The translations under genes were made by a program, and so were the position numbers. The notes below the pieces were generated by a model. It was given only the letters and a program-made list of their open reading frames with translations, searched no databases and had not been told where the DNA came from. Shown here in pieces: positions 53,386-64,000 of a DNA stretch of 64,000 nt (the stretch's first letter is position 1; the number at the start of each line of letters is the position of its first letter). The stretch is taken from NCBI GenBank assembly GCA_921293015.1, contig OV121081.1, positions 63,443,022-63,507,021 of the forward strand, given 5' to 3'. The DNA is from Phorcus lineatus. Lineage: Eukaryota > Mollusca > Gastropoda > Trochida > Trochidae.

Positions 53386-54375
53386 TCGTAGAACGATATA
53401 GAAAACAATTTCAAAGTATCACTTTTTACATTTTATTTTTCAACATAGATTCTTCTGACATCAGTAGATCTGGATCAGCGATGTTCGAGATTTAGTATGG
53501 GGTAACTCCACATCTTGGGTATCATGAAATTTATTAACGGCAGAAATCAGGCAGTTGTTATCAGCAAAACATTTCAAAGTAAATGATCCTTCATTTCTGG
53601 GATGCTGCCAAATCTTTGAAGTAGGGTAGATGTAGAAGAATTTCAAAGGTTTAAACTGATTGACGACTCATCCTGAGTCACTTTATCTTTTTCAGGAAAT
53701 TATCCCTGTCTCCCCTGAATCGAGCCAAAAGTTTCTTTGAAATGTCAAAGCGTTATTGTTTCTGGTCGCCACTTAACATTCTTGGCACCTATCTTGCATA
53801 GAGCTTGCTCATATGAAGAACATTCGTCAGTATTAGTAATGCCACGTGTCTTAGCTAAGTGTTGAATGGACATACGTCTGTCCTATAGCATGATGTCGTG
53901 AACAGGGTAAACTTGAACATCACTGGTGGAAGTTCTTGGTCGATCAGACCTGACATCAACTTTAACACTCCGCCGGCGATATTTAAATTCAGCAACCCAA
54001 TTGACAATTGTGGAGAAAACATGGGAGTCGTCACCCAATGAATCGATCGTCTTTATGGATTTCCTGAGTAAGCACTCCTTTCCGGTTAGACTTGTTACCA
54101 ACGGTTGACTAATTGGTTCGTGTCAATGTCCCTTTTCCAATCTTAATAGCGTCTTTATACCTTCCTATTGTAACTTTTCAGAACTGATTATCTTTTGAAA
54201 TGATACTTTCTGCTTATGTCGGTTCATTTTGATTTTCTGATGACACCATTGGTAGAGCTTTGCATATGTGACCCCAGCAATTCCCCGAGTGTCTCTTGCA
54301 TTGAAGTTTTACGAGTTTGAATTTCAGGAATGAGTTCGTTGCCTTTTCTGCTGTGTTTAACCATTTTCGTGTAAC
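53385..54375 (-). mobile_element. mariner-type transposase relic B
   Basis: The minus strand reads STIVNWVAEFKYRRRSVKVD, then RSDRPRTSTSDVQV and, across a stop, DRRMSIQHLAKTRGIT: the helix-turn-helix region of mariner transposase. Further on come TQDESSIS in place of the catalytic TGDE-type motif, then KIWQHPRNEGSFTLK. The end TATGTTGAAAAATAAAATG matches the transposase end of the copy at 47.5 kb. Several stops and deletions; ends not clearly defined. Confidence 0.72.
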
Positions 54376-56154
54376 CCATTGATATCCCAGTTAATGAGTA
54401 GATGTAATTTTATCTTAAAATCCAATATTTTTGGTTAGATTTAATGAAATGTTTAACATATGTTCTAATATGATAAGACACATTTGTTAAATAAGGCCCT
54501 AGGAAACAAAGAAAAACAAAAACCATGTAAACTATTAAAACAACTTAACTTTCTCTATATATTTAATAATCATCTTGCAGGTCAGAACGATCTTGGTCTT
54601 GTGTTCTTCATTTACAATGCTGTAGTCATCTCACTATTCCTGTCTTACCGTCTGTTCCCTGGTCCGTTCCATCCATTTTCTCCCTCATCCACATTTTGCG
54701 TAAATGAAATAATGTTGAAAACACGTTAAACCTCAACTAAATGCCTCACTCAGTTAAAATGCAATATCTTCTCTGAGTATTTGAATCTGCATCTTATGAT
54801 CAACTTTCCGTGCAATTTTGTGGCAAAACCCCCTGATTTCATATCATCGTTGTTTCCGAGGGTTTCAAGCAAAATGTCAAGACTTCACGAATGCTGATGG
54901 ATTTGAAGATGACTTTTGTGTCGCTTATTGGTGTTTTAGGTTGCATCAAAAGTTAAAAGATGAATTAACAGACCTGCTTCACTCAAGCTTTAGTATGGTG
55001 ACTCAGCTGTCAGAAACCTTCATTATCTCAGAAAAGGAAACCGATAGGCTGGCCGCTACATGAGAGCCGAAACGTCAGACAGATTGATAACTTCCCTGCT
55101 TGATTAGATGCTTTAACGATCGCATAAGGACTGCGACCCCTTGACTCAACTACTACCCCGATGAAACCGGCCAGCCTCTCATAAGCCGTACGTGTCTCTA
55201 CAGAGGTAGGTCTGGCGTTTATGACATCAGCTTGCAATTCAGCTCATAGCTCACACTCTCGTGTTGAAACTAATAAGGCAGCAAGATTTCCTTTGATATT
55301 CAAATTCAAGTTTTTGAGCATGCACTGGAAAGATAAGTGTTACAAACTCCTTTGCATCTCGTCATATCTGGCAGTTTCATTGGCCTTTGTGTCATAACTA
55401 AACTCTGGGGCGGGTAATTTCAGTATAAAATTTCCCGATGAAGTTTCCAAGGTGTGATTAGTGGAGAATGTATGGGCGTTCAGCCCTGGATTAGCGAGGA
55501 TGTTCCATGTATTTGATGACTGAAATATTGTTGAAAAATGACAACTAAGTCACTCAACCAAATCTCATACATTACACAACCATAGTTTCTTGTGGGTTAT
55601 TTTATGGTTGCTTTTGTGTATATTTTCCATATGCGTTATCACTCTGCAAATTTATTATCATCTAATCAGGTAGCGGTTAATAGCATAGAAAAACATGGTT
55701 TGTGGGCATTATTAAGAAGTAATGCTCGGAATATGCTAGAGACCTACCTGAATTTATGATTATAGATACATACAGAAAAGACAAATGTATGGTAGACCAG
55801 GCTTCAACAGTTCTTTAAATAAATTTTTTATTTCTTCCTTGCCCTTATTTCCCATTTTACAAGACATATTTGCGTTGATCTGAATTCTGCTAATCGACCA
55901 TGGCTATATGCCGAAGGGGTGTAACTTGATATATATTTTCTACTGATTACCTGGATAGCGAATAAAACCTTTCATCAAAACGCCAAACAACTCCTCAGGT
56001 GGTGAAATCAGATTTACATTCATATCTAGTTACCTAGATGTTCCACAGAACCTTCATCATAAGCAAGCGATTTTCTCAGATAAGCAAGCACTGAGCAACT
56101 ATTTCTCGTGATGATATTACTGGTTTAAAGTTTATCTCTGTTCACTTTTTATAA
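54376..56154. other. intergenic, nothing confidently recognised
   Basis: Short frames at 54,484-55,063 have no domain match. The phrase GAGAGCCGAAACGTCAGACA at about 55,060 resembles text found in some invertebrate retroelements but is too short to call. Confidence 0.4.
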
Positions 56155-56500
56155 GCTCATCTGGCCTGAAACGCCCGATTGGCTTAAGGAATTGCATGTC
56201 GTCCAGCGTCCGTCCGTCCGTGTACTTTTCACTTTCCATCTTCTCCAGAACTGTTGACTCAGGAAATGTGACACTTATGTACATACATTGTACTTCTTGA
56301 CTATTGAAGCTTTTAATTTGTACATTTTTTTACCCTGTGACCACGAAGAAGGGCCACAGTGGCCACGCCCTTAAAATCTATTTTCATCTTCTTCTACAGA
56401 TAAAATAGGTCAAGAAAACTGAAAGCCTGTGTACTTATAAACCAATGGAGATTCTAATTGATAGATTTGGTGACCCAGTGAGGATAAGGATCACGCCCTT
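56155..56500. repeat. dispersed repeat, related to 35,110-35,520
   Basis: It begins AGCTCATCTGGCCTGAAACG, contains GTCCGTCCGTCCGTG and repeated TTCATCTTCTTCT-like phrases. The family seems to resume at 56,985-57,070 (TTTTCATCTTCTTCTCAAGA) on the other side of the reversed SINE, which suggests that the SINE inserted into it. Confidence 0.55.

Positions 56501-56502
<2 letters not shown>

Positions 56503-56550
<48 letters not shown>
56503..56550. repeat. (TAA)n microsatellite
   Basis: About 15 TAA/ATA triplets at the end of the dispersed repeat. Confidence 0.95.
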
Positions 56551-56555
<5 letters not shown>

Positions 56556-56689
56556 AGTTAAAATAGCGTTTTTGGATACATTTTCAGTCCACTGCAGTCA
56601 TTTTAGCCTGATTCTGCACCAACATGACGTTTTTAGTACGTTTACGGTACGTAGCAAACGTGTGAGCAGAGCGAGGTTGACTCAGTTTA

Positions 56690-56993
56690 CATGGCTCTCT
56701 GGCTCTCTGTGAATTTCATCACGCCAAAGTGTGTTTCCCTTCGACTTTGTGCATTTCGACCCTTGCTAACGCACTTAATTGGTATAGGTCCGTACTTTCC
56801 CCGTTGTTCAGGTACCCATTTGTACAGCTGGGTGAACTGAGTGCAAAGTGGATGAAGTGTCTTGCCCAGGGACACAACACAGGATGAGACCCAAGTCACA
56901 AATTTTGGTGTCTCCACCGGGATTCGAACCCGGGTCTCTGGCGTGAGAGGCAAGCATGCTAACCAATACACCACTGTGCTCCACTATTTTCAT
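56690..56993 (-). mobile_element. tRNA-derived SINE, minus orientation
   Basis: On the minus strand the head reads AGTGGTGTATTGGTTAGCAT (A box) with GGTTCGAATCC (B box, 56,930-56,920), followed by the body GTGTTGTGTCCCTGGGCAAG, a phrase common to several invertebrate SINE families. The tRNA acceptor arms do not pair, so this is not a functional tRNA. It is a different family from the SINEs at 24.9 and 25.9 kb. Confidence 0.78.
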
Positions 56994-57070
56994 CTTCTTC
57001 TCAAGAAGCAGGAGGCCTACAAAGCTGAAACATTGTGTCCAGACTCCTTAGCTAAGGGAATTCTAATTAA

Positions 57071-57528
57071 ACTACACGAAGATGTCATGTCAAAGCACGC
57101 CACCGGTAACATGATCTATGGACAGTTGTTATGTGTCACTTCAATGTACTTTGCTCCGTTTTTCTTCCTTGAACTGTACTAGGTAGCTGAAAAGAAGGAA
57201 AATAAATACGCTTTAGCACATTTTTGAGGTTTTAAAATTCAATTTCCCCTATGAGATCCTTCTTCATGCAAAATATGATTTCTTTAAAGGGTAGAAATCC
57301 CATTTTTCGATCCGAGTTTTTGTAAAATAAGGTGCAATGTTTCAAACGAAAACTGAATGTGGTCATGTTATTTTGAACACCTTATATCGATAGAGCTTTA
57401 ATATGGTTAAGATGTACGTTCGTTGAAGAAATCATGTTATTGATTTAAAAGATTTCATTGCAACTGGTAAAATCTGTTCGCCTTTTCGAGAGCTCTCTAT
57501 TCCCCAGTGGACAACATGACACAGTGCC
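57071..57528. other. intergenic, nothing recognised
   Basis: AT-rich sequence, no gene or repeat recognised. Confidence 0.5.
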
Positions 57529-57790
57529 CTCAAATCAAACATTGCCCCATCTAAATCAAACCTTTCACCATCTAAATCAAACACTGCCCATCTATATCAA
57601 ACATTGCACCATCTACATCAAACATTTCACCATCTAAATCAAACATTGCCCATCTATATCAAACATTGCACCATCTATATCAAACATTGTCCCATCTATA
57701 TCAAACATTGTCCAATCTAAATCAAACATTTCCCCATCTAAATAAAAAATTGCCCCATCTAAATCAAACATTACCCAATCTAAATAATAC
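57529..57790. repeat. 21-22-bp tandem repeat, about 12 copies
   Basis: Unit CATCTAAATCAAACATTGCCC and variants (TATATCAAACATTGCACCAT). The short histidine/leucine/asparagine-rich open frame over it is a by-product. Confidence 0.88.
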
Positions 57791-58857
57791 ATCTCCGCGT
57801 CTCCGAGTAACTATTTGCAAAAAGCAACAAACATTTTTTATGCTTTAGAAAACTATTTCTTAAAGAAAGAGAAAGGTACCTCGCAAGTTCATAGCACAAT
57901 TGGATTCTTGTTTCGTCAAAACTTGAAATGATAACCGAATTCCGTCATTGAGTCGTATCTCTGAAAAAATAGGCAATGACATTTATCTCTTGCATAAACA
58001 GCATTTAGATAATGTGAACCAATCTGTCAAACAAAATGGTATCTTATTACGTTACAATGATTTCTATATGCAGAACGATAAAGGCGTGGACCAAGAGAAT
58101 TTATTTTGGCTTCTGCTAATAATACTGCGTAATATCATAAGATTTTATTTTTTTAATTTAAAGAATAAAAATATACATTAAAGGAAACCATCATTTATTG
58201 ATCGATTGTAAAATCACAATATCAAACATTTGATGAGCTTAATTCTAATATTTGTTTAGTTTTAGAAAATGTCAGGGAAAAAACCCAAAGAAAACGTCAT
58301 TATCTTTCGAAGGATATTAAACTTAATAATAAACAAAATTACTTTTGGAAATTGAATTTTAACAGTCATTTGAAAGGCTTTTTACGCTGTTATTATTTTT
58401 AGTTTAAGAAATGAAAATTTACATCACAGAAAAGTCATCTTTCAGTGAAGGAACTTAAGTAAATACGAAGAAAAGCTCCATTGGAACATGGAACCTACTG
58501 TTTTCTATATTGATATGAGAAAAAAAGTAATTTCCGTTATTAGTCGTCTTGATGATTACTATAAAAATCAAGATACATAATTCTAAGAAACGGCCAGGCC
58601 ACTCCGTGCATTAAACACACGGTCTTGACGTGTTCAGTTCGTTTTAACTCGAACAATGTATCCACAAGTTCGCGGCCTTACCATGATCATTGCTAAGTCT
58701 ACTCGATCAGTTTTCTCCAGTTATCTCTGTAGCAAGTTGCCCACTGTCCCGCTGTTCGGGCGTGCCTCCTTTCTCTCGCCTCTCATCAAATGTACTTTTA
58801 TAACCTATCATAAGCAATTCTTATATATTGAAGGTAAATATTATGCACTTTCCATTC
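57791..58857. other. intergenic, nothing confidently recognised
   Basis: AT-rich. A 77-codon plus-strand frame at 57,948-58,181 is Asn/Leu-rich and may be retroelement debris, but no diagnostic motif is present. Confidence 0.4.
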
Positions 58858-59700
58858 ATGTATCAATTTCCACGTAGGGCGGATTTCAAGTTTCTGAACA
58901 GGAAGTAGCAAAAGTTTGGGCTGTAATATGGGTGATTCAGCTGTTCGAATCCACTTTCACGTATAGCGGCCTGTGCAACTATAGATCTGAGAACTGTAGC
59001 ATTGTCATGGAAAAGTAGAACACCACGTGAAAGCATTCCTCGGCGTTTCTGTCGAATTGTTCTTGCAATTCTTGCTTTATGTTGGCATAATATTGACCAT
59101 TCATTGTAGTTTTTGGTGGTATGAAATCAATTGATAGTATGCCTTTTGCATCCCAAAATATCGTGACCATTACCTTGCCAGCTGATGGCTGAGTGCTAAG
59201 CTTCAATGGAGGCGGGGTTGCTTCCACTGGTAGGATTCTAGTTTAGTTTCAGGGTCTCTGTGGTTGATCCAGGTTCATCAACTGTCACCAGAAGAAACAG
59301 AAACCCGGTGTCATCAGCATTATAAAGATCCAGAAGCTTCACACAACTTTCAGTTCTTTGATGGCGATGTTTTGCTTTGAGGTTTCTGAGTAAACATCTC
59401 GTGGATACCTTGGACATACCAAGATGACCATGAATGATTTTTAACACTTCCAACTGATATCTGAAATTCCAAGGACACTTCTTACACTTCCGCACGACGG
59501 TCAGCTATAATCCTTTTTCGATAGCGGGAATAACTTGCGTATGTGTGACCGTTGAGGGCCTGCCTGATCGTTTAAGGACTCCCTGCCCCTTTTAAACTGA
59601 GAAGAGCAGAGACAAACTGTTGAATAGTTAGGAACATTCTTACACATCTCATTAAACATATGATTATATGTTTCTGCAGGTTGGCAGTGCAACTATTATG
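58858..59700 (-). mobile_element. mariner-type transposase relic C
   Basis: The minus strand reads KKLFP-type debris and SQFKRGRESLND (HTH linker) at about 59,600, then KIIHGHLGMSKVSTRCLLRN, then PSAGKVMVTIFWDAKGILSI with DFIPPKT and NGQYYANIKQELQ. After a frameshift near 59,020 it continues VLLFHDNATVLRS (catalytic HDN) and GFEQLNHPYYSP, ending LKSALRGN. Motif order is that of a complete mariner transposase. Frameshifts and stops make it dead; terminal repeats were not found. Confidence 0.82.
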
Positions 59701-60732
59701 ACTGTTGCGTCTCGAAAATGTGTAGACGTGTGTCAATATTATATTGTTAGTAAAGTAACAACTGCTATAAACTGACACTGTTTATGTAAAATATGAATGT
59801 CCAGCTTAACCTAAGCAAAGCTTATTGAACAGCACTCGTACATAATGAGATCATGTGATGGTGTGAGATTGTTTTATATTAGCCAGTGAAACTGTTGAAT
59901 CTGTATGAAGTGTACATTTGGAGTGAACATCTATAATCATGAAATATTCGCCCTCTATCTTTGTGACTCTCCCTCTATGTCTGTGTCTAGCTCCCTCTCT
60001 CTCTGTCTTACTCCCTCCCCCTCACCTATTTCTCTTTTACTCCCTCATTCCCCTCCCCCCCTTTCTCTCACACCCACACACAAGCCGAGATTTATGGTTG
60101 ACTGTGCAACAGTTTAATCCAGATAGGCTTCTGGTGATTGTCACTCGGCCAGGAAGAATTGCTCACATCACGAACAGTAAGTGTCAGCAGAAGTGTTTTC
60201 TGAGAGATATATAGGACGCCATCCAAGCACAGTGACCAACTCCTTCTTAACACGAAATATTCGCGACAGAAGGTTTTAGAATAAAAGAACAGCAAACAAT
60301 TTATTTCTTCAATTCGATTTTATATACAGGGCACGTACTTGATAGCATAAACTAATAAGGTCTCCGGGGCTTTATAAAACGTTACTGTAGCATAAACTTA
60401 TTAACTTCACATAATCCTAAAGAAGCTGCCATCAAGGCCTACTTTTCTCTGAAGTTGAAGCACCGGAGGACATCTTTAAGGGTCGGAGATTATTGGTAAT
60501 AAACGTCTTCTCTAATAACGATCGACGGCCTAATTGAAACTGCATAGAAACATCGTCAGCCTTAAGCAAAACTCCGTTCTGTATGGAGAAGGCTCTTTAG
60601 TAACTTAGAAGCACTGTCTAGTCTCTGGTCGCTGTAGTCGGCTAATTTACTCCGACCCCCTCGGTAGTGGAAACCTCTCCGTGCACTCACATCGACTCAG
60701 GCGACGCTGTTGACATCTAAAGAGCCAATCGT
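59701..60732. other. intergenic with a pyrimidine-rich (CTCCCT)-like tract
   Basis: CTCCCTCTCTCTGTCTTACT-like pyrimidine-rich low-complexity DNA at about 59,950-60,075. Upstream of 60,733 there may be a 5' leader, but no promoter motif is clear. Confidence 0.4.
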
Positions 60733-60811
60733 ATGCCGGCAGCAAGAGCGGTGTTGGAGAAGATACTGATGTGTCATGCAGATAGTGCGTTCATTCTAGA
60801 CGGTCTAACAG
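60733..60811 (+). CDS. weak candidate first exon of a gene continuing right
   Basis: ATG at 60,733 opens MPAARAVLEKILMCHADSAF then ILDGLT, and ends in phase 1 at a good donor (AACAG/GTAGGT). The local sequence looks richer in GC than its surroundings. No continuing exon was found up to 64,000, and the peptide matches nothing I recognise. Confidence 0.25.
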
Positions 60812-63287
60812 GTAGGTCTATTACAGTCCTCTGTTCTGTGTTTCAATGAATGTGATCGTCTTGTATTAGCAGTTAAATCGTAAATTTCATTCGATGATTA
60901 AAGATAAATTTCAAAAGCTTTAAAATCATGTTCTACTTATATATTATCAAAATTGAGAAATGTACATCGAAGATTAATTATTAAAAACATATATATTTTG
61001 GATTTATTTTTAAATGGTGAAGTATAATTTTCAAAAGGCCCCCAGGTAAACTGTTATATCTAGTAAAACTAAATCCTGTTGACAGAAATAGGGCAAAGAC
61101 ATTGTTGTTATCATACACTTTCAAGGGACTCTCATACACGGTGCTCAAAGATTCGCTAAGCTTTTTGAATTTTCAAAACGTTATCAATGTTGTAATATCA
61201 CTGAGAAGAGTTGAAGTTTGGGTATAGTTTCTTTCTTGTTTGATCGTTTTATCCCTGTTACAGTCGACCTGAATACCAGGCAAACTATGCCACTTACAAT
61301 AAGAATTGTTCTTGTTGATGGATAACAATCCTGAAACTAAACTGATTTCATAAACACAATGTTAGCATCGTAGTTCATAACGAAGGCGGTTTGCCGTTTT
61401 TCCTTTTTTAAATTCATGTAAATATCAGTTAGAATATTAGCATCAAAGTTTATGCGGATTCATCGTATTTTCGCTATAATACTTCCGATCTTTTACAATT
61501 GAGTTGATAATACGTACATATTTGCCAAATAAATTGAATGGTAGATTAACTGAGTGCGGACCGTAAGTTCTATCGAGAGATATGCATCATCTATCCGTTA
61601 GTTGTAAATAACAAAATTATGATATGTCTTTAAAGGCCGTGGTATGATTCGTTGAATATCATGTATTGCCATGTATTGTCATGTATTACCATGTAGTGCC
61701 ATATATTGTCATGTCTATCAGCGAGCCAAGTTAGATGTTTTGAACTGATTTCAGCACTTCTACTATACTATAGGCAATGTGTCTCTTTTCTCATTAAGAC
61801 TGAGGATTTAATCGCGATGTTATATGGAAATACTTTGAAATTAATCAAATTACCACTGTCTTTGTTTGATGTCCATTGATGTCCAAAGTTTCATCGAATC
61901 CCATACAATCGTCCACAGTTTCCAGAACTGTTCGCCCCTCTAAACTCAAATTGTACACTTTCAAATTTAAACGTGGCACTCATTCGTTATCAATACTTTC
62001 TAGTGCAAAACCAATTACCTTACGAAACCAATTGGCCATGTTTTTAACGATTTTCAGTAAGCTACCCTTTAACGTGGCTGCGTGATTTAACATATTGTAT
62101 TCAGTAACGAATCTGGTTAGGAAAACGAGCAATGATGAAAATTTTGTTTTACAATGTTTACAAATCGCTTACTCTTGCATATGAATTGATGAGATTTGAT
62201 AGATTGAATTTTATAGACAGATATTTTCATTGCTACTGCATGTAAGTGGCGGTATCTCATTTCACACAAGCTGTTTCATATTTCATATAGAAGTAGGAAT
62301 TATTTCTTATATCATGCTAGAGTTTGTAGGTGAAGAGATAATGATTAACATTTTCATTGGAAGATTCACAAACACATTCACTAATAGTTCTTACAGATCT
62401 ATTAACTTCATCTAAGATCACTGCATCATAGTTTGAGACGACTGTTTACAGCGTGACAAGATTGATTTACGTAATTAAGAACGGTGTAATTGTTTTATTC
62501 AGACGTTATCAATAGAGATTTGAATTCACCAATTGCATAAGCATTCATGCAGTGTGTCAATGGATCAGCTTTTAAGCTTGCTTCTCTGTGGTCTGTAAAT
62601 GGCAATGTATAAACTCATAGCCCATAAACTAAAAGTAGTGAGACGCGTATGTGACGCTCAATTGATAAGAAATGTTTCGATAAACTGATGATTATATCAA
62701 AATCCCTTTGGTAATTAATTATGGACATATTTACGTCTCTTCGTTTGTCTGTTTTTCATAGCATTTCATTTGGCTTTTACAAGAGTCTAAATACCTACAA
62801 TGATGATATAAGTAAGAATAATATATAATAGTTTTCAATGAAAATCGTACAACAGCCAAAATCACAAGTCTCGTATATGGAACCACCAAGTTACTATCAA
62901 TCTGTAGGCTTTTGATCATCTTCAAACACAAAGTTTCTCTAAATCGTCGTGGTTATGTCTGATTTTCGATATTAATCCAGGTTCACAACTTTATTCATTG
63001 TGGCTATTCTACACAGATGGGCATTGAAACTATACTTGTCAGGAGCAATCAGTACTTCTTCACATTTGACGTAGTCCGACTGATAAGCATTGCCACATGT
63101 GAGTGAGGCCGACTTCAACAACACAATGTCGAAGGAAGCTATATTGGTGTAAACAATTTCATTACGTAAGCCAATTGGTGCCATTAGCCAGAGATCTTCG
63201 ATCTACATATCACCGGAACAGTAATTAGGAAAATTGTATTGAGTAAGGTCCGATACTGAGTGACTAATGTTAATACTGCTCGATTAC
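60812..63287. other. no gene recognised
   Basis: AT-rich DNA. It would be an intron if the candidate exon at 60,733 is real. Repeated ATTGCCATGTATTGTCATGTA phrases occur at about 61,665-61,715. A 70-codon minus-strand frame at 62,972-63,184 (MAPIGLRNEIVYTNIASFD) has no supporting signals. Confidence 0.45.
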
Positions 63288-63812
63288 GTGTTGATCTATG
63301 ACTGTCCTCTTTACGTGTTGATCTATTACTGTCCTCTTTACGTGTTGATCTATGACTGTCCTCTTTACACGTTGATCTATGACTGTCCTCTTTACGTGTT
63401 GATCTATGACTGTCCTCTTTACGTGTTGATCTAATACTGTCCTCTTTACGTGTTGATCTATGACTGTCCACTTTACGTGTTGATCTAATACTGTCCTCTT
63501 TACGTGTTGATCTATGACTGTCCTCTTTACGTGTTGATCTAATACTGTCCTCTTTACGTGTTGATTTAATACTGTCCTCTTTGCGTGTTGATCTAATACT
63601 GTCCTCTTTACGTGTTGATCTAATACTGTCCTCTTTACGTGTTGATCTAATACTGTCCTCTTTACGTGTTGATCTATGACTGTCCACTTTACGTGTTGAT
63701 CTAATACTGTCCTCTTTACGTGTTGATCTATGACTGTCCACTTTACGTGTTGATCTAATACTGTCCTCTTTACGTGTTGATCTATGACTGTCCTCTTTAC
63801 GTGTTGATCTTG
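63288..63812. repeat. 27-bp minisatellite, about 19 copies
   Basis: The unit is 27 bases, containing TTACGTGTTGATCTATGACT. Two unit types alternate (CTATGACT and CTAATACT), with occasional TCCACTTT variants. The period is nine codons, so the minus strand stays open for about 200 codons reading STRKEDSHR or STRKEDSIR. No start or splice support, so it is not called a gene. Confidence 0.93.
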
Positions 63813-64000
63813 GTAATAAGCAGTACCTTAACATTTGACGACACTCTGATCACGCCATGTCACGAAATGCTTTATTTAGTCCAGCTTACCAGAGATGCGT
63901 GTGTCATGGATTATCTGTCATGACATAGATGCGATAAAGATAGGATTCGGTGATGTATGGTTGCTTCTACTTCTACTAGCAGAATGTATCAATTTTGAAT

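Noticed and set aside
56908..56993. Possible tRNA-Glu gene on the minus strand
   Set aside because: A and B boxes and a CTC-like anticodon position are present, but the acceptor stem does not pair, and the sequence continues into a SINE body.
62972..63184. 70-codon minus-strand frame beginning MAPIGLRNEIVYTN
   Set aside because: The peptide looks non-repetitive and plausible, but there is no clear acceptor, donor or partner exon and no domain match.

Overview
The window is nuclear DNA from an animal. Its genes have many short exons with GT-AG introns, it is AT-rich, and it carries minisatellites, tRNA-derived SINEs, mariner relics, a Penelope-like relic and foldback elements. The domain mixes (NHL repeats, IgGFc-binding plus EGF plus a membrane span, PAN plus sushi plus a PCSK9-type V domain) and the SINE and dispersed-repeat types suggest a lophotrochozoan, most likely a mollusc. 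That placement is inference; no species can be named from the sequence.

Layout, left to right. (1) 1-707, minus strand: coding exon of an NHL/TRIM-type beta-propeller protein, running off the left edge. (2) 3.6-4.8 kb: two minisatellites. (3) 6,399-24,807, minus strand: a large gene I could splice in frame. It encodes a type I membrane protein of about 1,016 residues with an IgGFc-binding domain, ten EGF domains, a Ser/Thr-rich stalk, a transmembrane helix and a short tail. Almost all junctions are phase 1. Its introns hold three minisatellites in a row (7.5-10.9 kb), a LINE 3' relic, a long trinucleotide tract, a perfect 67-bp-arm palindrome and a Penelope relic. (4) 24.8-31.2 kb: a gene-poor divergent interval with two copies of one tRNA-derived SINE. 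(5) 31,198-51,423, plus strand: a secreted protein of about 713 residues, spliced in frame from 14 exons. It has a signal peptide, a PAN/apple-like segment, a short four-cysteine segment, six sushi (CCP) domains, and a C-terminal three-module, 18-cysteine region that matches the V (Cys/His-rich) domain of PCSK9, with no protease domain. The CCP exons were duplicated recently together with their introns. A 743-bp foldback transposon with a perfect 8-bp target duplication lies between CCP1 and CCP2, and a mariner with both ends lies inside the V-domain part. (6) 51.4-64.0 kb: a minisatellite abutting the stop codon of that gene, mariner relics at 53.4-54.4 and 58.9-59.7 kb, a reversed tRNA-derived SINE, more tandem repeats, and a weak candidate first exon at 60,733.

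The two large genes are divergent and both encode extracellular adhesion or recognition-type proteins, one membrane-bound and one secreted. The most interesting item is the PCSK9-like V domain carried by a PAN-sushi protein instead of a subtilisin-type protease. Exon limits were set by hand from reading frame, splice consensus and phase; no search or alignment program was run.
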